Both the position numbers and the translations under genes were made by a program. 64,000 bases of DNA from UBA10348 sp002469915 (GTDB lineage Bacteria > Bacteroidota > Rhodothermia > Rhodothermales > UBA10348): positions 1 through 64,000 of the forward strand of contig JAQWHM010000016.1 of NCBI GenBank assembly GCA_029249345.1, given 5' to 3'. The notes beneath the pieces were generated by a model. That model saw only the letters and a program-made list of their open reading frames with translations. It was not told the origin of the DNA and did not search any database. Positions 62,603 through 64,000 of this stretch are shown one piece after another. Every line of letters starts with the position of its first letter. The stretch's first letter is position 1.

Positions 62603-64000
62603 TCAATCGTTTCGAAAGGATGCTAATATAATATCTAGATCCAGACTGTACCCTTGATGGGTTACATAATACCAGTAAGCTCTCACGATTTCGTCTCGGT
62701 TCAACTCCTTAGTTCTCATCGTGTTCGTAACGGGAAAAAGACCTTTATCGATATTCCACGATGCTGGTATCCACTCCACATCTTCTTTTCGACATCCAAT
62801 GAGATGAGCCTTCCCGATTAAAACTAAAGGAGTGTGCAATAGCATAAAGGCTGCATTTCTCGCGTTGGATTCCGGCGCAAACATGCGCGAGATCAGCCAT
62901 ATGAAAGGTAGCAAGGGGAGAAGGACCAAGGATAGGCTTCGTTCGAACACCGTTTTTGCCAACGACGATCTTAAATGTACCACTTCGGTGAATTCTGATT
63001 TCAAGGAGCCGACTGAAACTTGGCTGATGGACGACTTTCCAATGACATGCTCTTGTCCTTCATGCAACATGCGGAATTGCACAGAAAGGTCTTCAAGAGA
63101 TCTCATGACAGAAAAAATACTTTGGTTACTCACATCTTGAGCTGCAAAGACGATGTCGTCAAATCCTCTTAGTCGCACAAGATCTCTCAAATGAGATGTG
63201 CGGCCAAGGCAAAGGGTATCAGCTTTGAGAGGTGAATCGTCTGAAACGTACCCTAATAGCGTGAAAGGAGGGCGAGGGTGCCCGGCCAACAGGCGAGCGA
63301 GGCGCGAGGCTTCAGGTGCGTTGCCAACGAGCACGGCGCGTCGTGGTCCGCGCCTGCGGCGGTAAATTATACCGCGCCAAATGGCTAAAAACACAAAGCT
63401 GACCGGCAAGGACAGGCCCACGACCCATCTCGAAAATGCGATATCCTGAACGAAGTAGGACAGGGAGGCCACAAAGAAAAATCCACCAATGACGCCGGAC
63501 AAAGCAGGTCCAATTCGATGCAGATTGGGGTTCCTGTAGCCTCCTCCGATTGCGATTCCGAGTACAGTGGCGATGGGATAGGCCAAGGCGGTCGTCAAGA
63601 AAAACAAGGTTGAAGACGAAATATCGGTTTGAATCCATCGCAACGTGCCTAGCGTGGCGACACTTAGATAGACGGCAGCAAAATCCATGAAAGGGGGTAG
63701 GGCCCGACGAATTCCGTTCATGATCACACTCATTCCGGCCCGTACCATGATGCCAGCCCTCAGCATCGAGGTAAGGATGGATGATTGGGATCCGTTCATG
63801 TGCTTCTCAATAAAGAGAAGCATAGCTCCGTAAAACAGCTTTACGTATCTGATTTCGCCTTTTTTGGTGCTTTCACCTTTGTAGTGAATAATCCACGTTT
63901 CCGGCGTATACCAGACTTTCCAGCCAGCCTCCTGAATCCGGAAACACAGATCCAGGTCCTCGCCATACATGAAGAAGTCCTCATCAAAGAGTCCGGATCC
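62603..64000 (-). CDS. GT2 glycosyltransferase fused to a degenerate phosphotransferase-like membrane part (5' end cut off)
   Basis: The frame is open to the right edge (GSGLFDEDFFMYGEDLDLC before residue F), so the catalytic start of a GT2 domain lies outside. Its seen end, EDFFMYGEDLDLCFRIQEAG, is the rhamnosyltransferase-like GT2 motif. About four or five hydrophobic helices, a nucleotide-binding-like region (RRAVLVGNAPEASRLARLLAG) and a tail follow. The tail (KTVFERSLSLVLLPLLPFIWLI, GKAHLIGCRKED, YSLDLDIILASF) mirrors the sugar-phosphotransferase end, but KFRSM and DELPQ motifs are absent. It likely assembles a surface polysaccharide; the phosphotransferase part appears inactive. Confidence 0.82.
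   Translation of the reverse strand, partial: GSGLFDEDFFMYGEDLDLCFRIQEAGWKVWYTPETWIIHYKGESTKKGEIRYVKLFYGAMLLFIEKHMNGSQSSILTSMLRAGIMVRAGMSVIMNGIRRALPPFMDFAAVYLSVATLGTLRWIQTDISSSTLFFLTTALAYPIATVLGIAIGGGYRNPNLHRIGPALSGVIGGFFFVASLSYFVQDIAFSRWVVGLSLPVSFVFLAIWRGIIYRRRRGPRRAVLVGNAPEASRLARLLAGHPRPPFTLLGYVSDDSPLKADTLCLGRTSHLRDLVRLRGFDDIVFAAQDVSNQSIFSVMRSLEDLSVQFRMLHEGQEHVIGKSSISQVSVGSLKSEFTEVVHLRSSLAKTVFERSLSLVLLPLLPFIWLISRMFAPESNARNAAFMLLHTPLVLIGKAHLIGCRKEDVEWIPASWNIDKGLFPVTNTMRTKELNRDEIVRAYWYYVTHQGYSLDLDIILASFRND

Noticed and set aside
1..64000. Mobile elements, CRISPR arrays, tRNA genes, toxin-antitoxin or phage-defence systems
   Set aside because: No transposase, integrase, regular spaced repeats, tRNA-like cloverleaf or known defence gene was recognised on either strand.

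Overview
The window looks like a chromosomal piece of a marine, aerobic member of the Rhodothermota/Balneolota side of the Bacteroidota-Ignavibacteriota group. The evidence is several secreted proteins with the YPNPFNPSTTI-type C-terminal sorting domain of type IX secretion, a TonB-dependent receptor with an N-terminal carboxypeptidase-regulatory-like domain, a PorV/PorQ-family protein, weak Shine-Dalgarno sequences and about 50% GC. This is inference from protein style; no species-level marker other than part of a 5S rRNA is present. I see no insertion sequence, prophage, integron, tRNA or CRISPR array.

Layout. 1-127: 3' part of a 5S rRNA and the terminator of its operon. 0.3-7.6 kb: housekeeping genes (purL, trxA, trxB, proline dehydrogenase, a trans-sulfuration enzyme, a DciA/DUF721-like gene) and a strongly folded 0.3 kb intergenic region. 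7.6-17 kb: a probable operon of exported proteins (GH5 glucanase with CBM, secreted ADP-ribosylglycohydrolase-like lipoprotein, sugar-dehydrogenase-like propeller, GH16 glucanase, multihaem cytochrome c with TPRs). 17-21.8 kb: CRTAC1/ASPIC-UnbV lipoprotein, TPR lipoprotein, SGNH hydrolase with TPRs. 21.8-38.3 kb: LacI regulator, sodium/solute symporter and cytoplasmic GH3 beta-glucosidase, followed by a second operon of envelope proteins (carbohydrate-binding secreted protein, TonB receptor, 1154-residue exported protein, PorV-like protein, parvulin lipoprotein). A 16-base operator-like sequence before lacI recurs as an exact inverted copy before the second operon. 38.3-47.5 kb: fabF-acpP, metK, an M36-like metalloprotease, ahcY, ferredoxin. 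47.7-56.6 kb: DUF2752, TM2 and sorbosone-dehydrogenase-like genes, two paralogous HExxH proteases around a small lipoprotein, msrB-msrA, an FG-GAP protein. 56.7-64 kb: leftward genes for ABC-F, polyprenyl glycosylphosphotransferase, nadC, thioesterase, accA and a truncated glycosyltransferase fusion.

How it fits together. The 7.6-38.3 kb block reads as a beta-glucan use locus: GH5 and GH16 cut polymer outside the cell, the surface proteins and TonB receptor take up oligosaccharides, the SSS symporter moves sugar across the inner membrane, and GH3 without a signal peptide finishes in the cytoplasm under a LacI regulator. No SusD-like partner is seen; a large exported protein and a PorV-like protein occupy that place. 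The most unusual signals are an intrinsic-terminator sequence inside the signal-peptide codons of the parvulin gene, an ABC-F gene whose only sensible start is ATT just after an in-frame TGA, the paired LacI-type operators, the unexplained rod-like RNA fold at 6.79 kb, and the glycosyltransferase/phosphotransferase-like fusion at the right edge.
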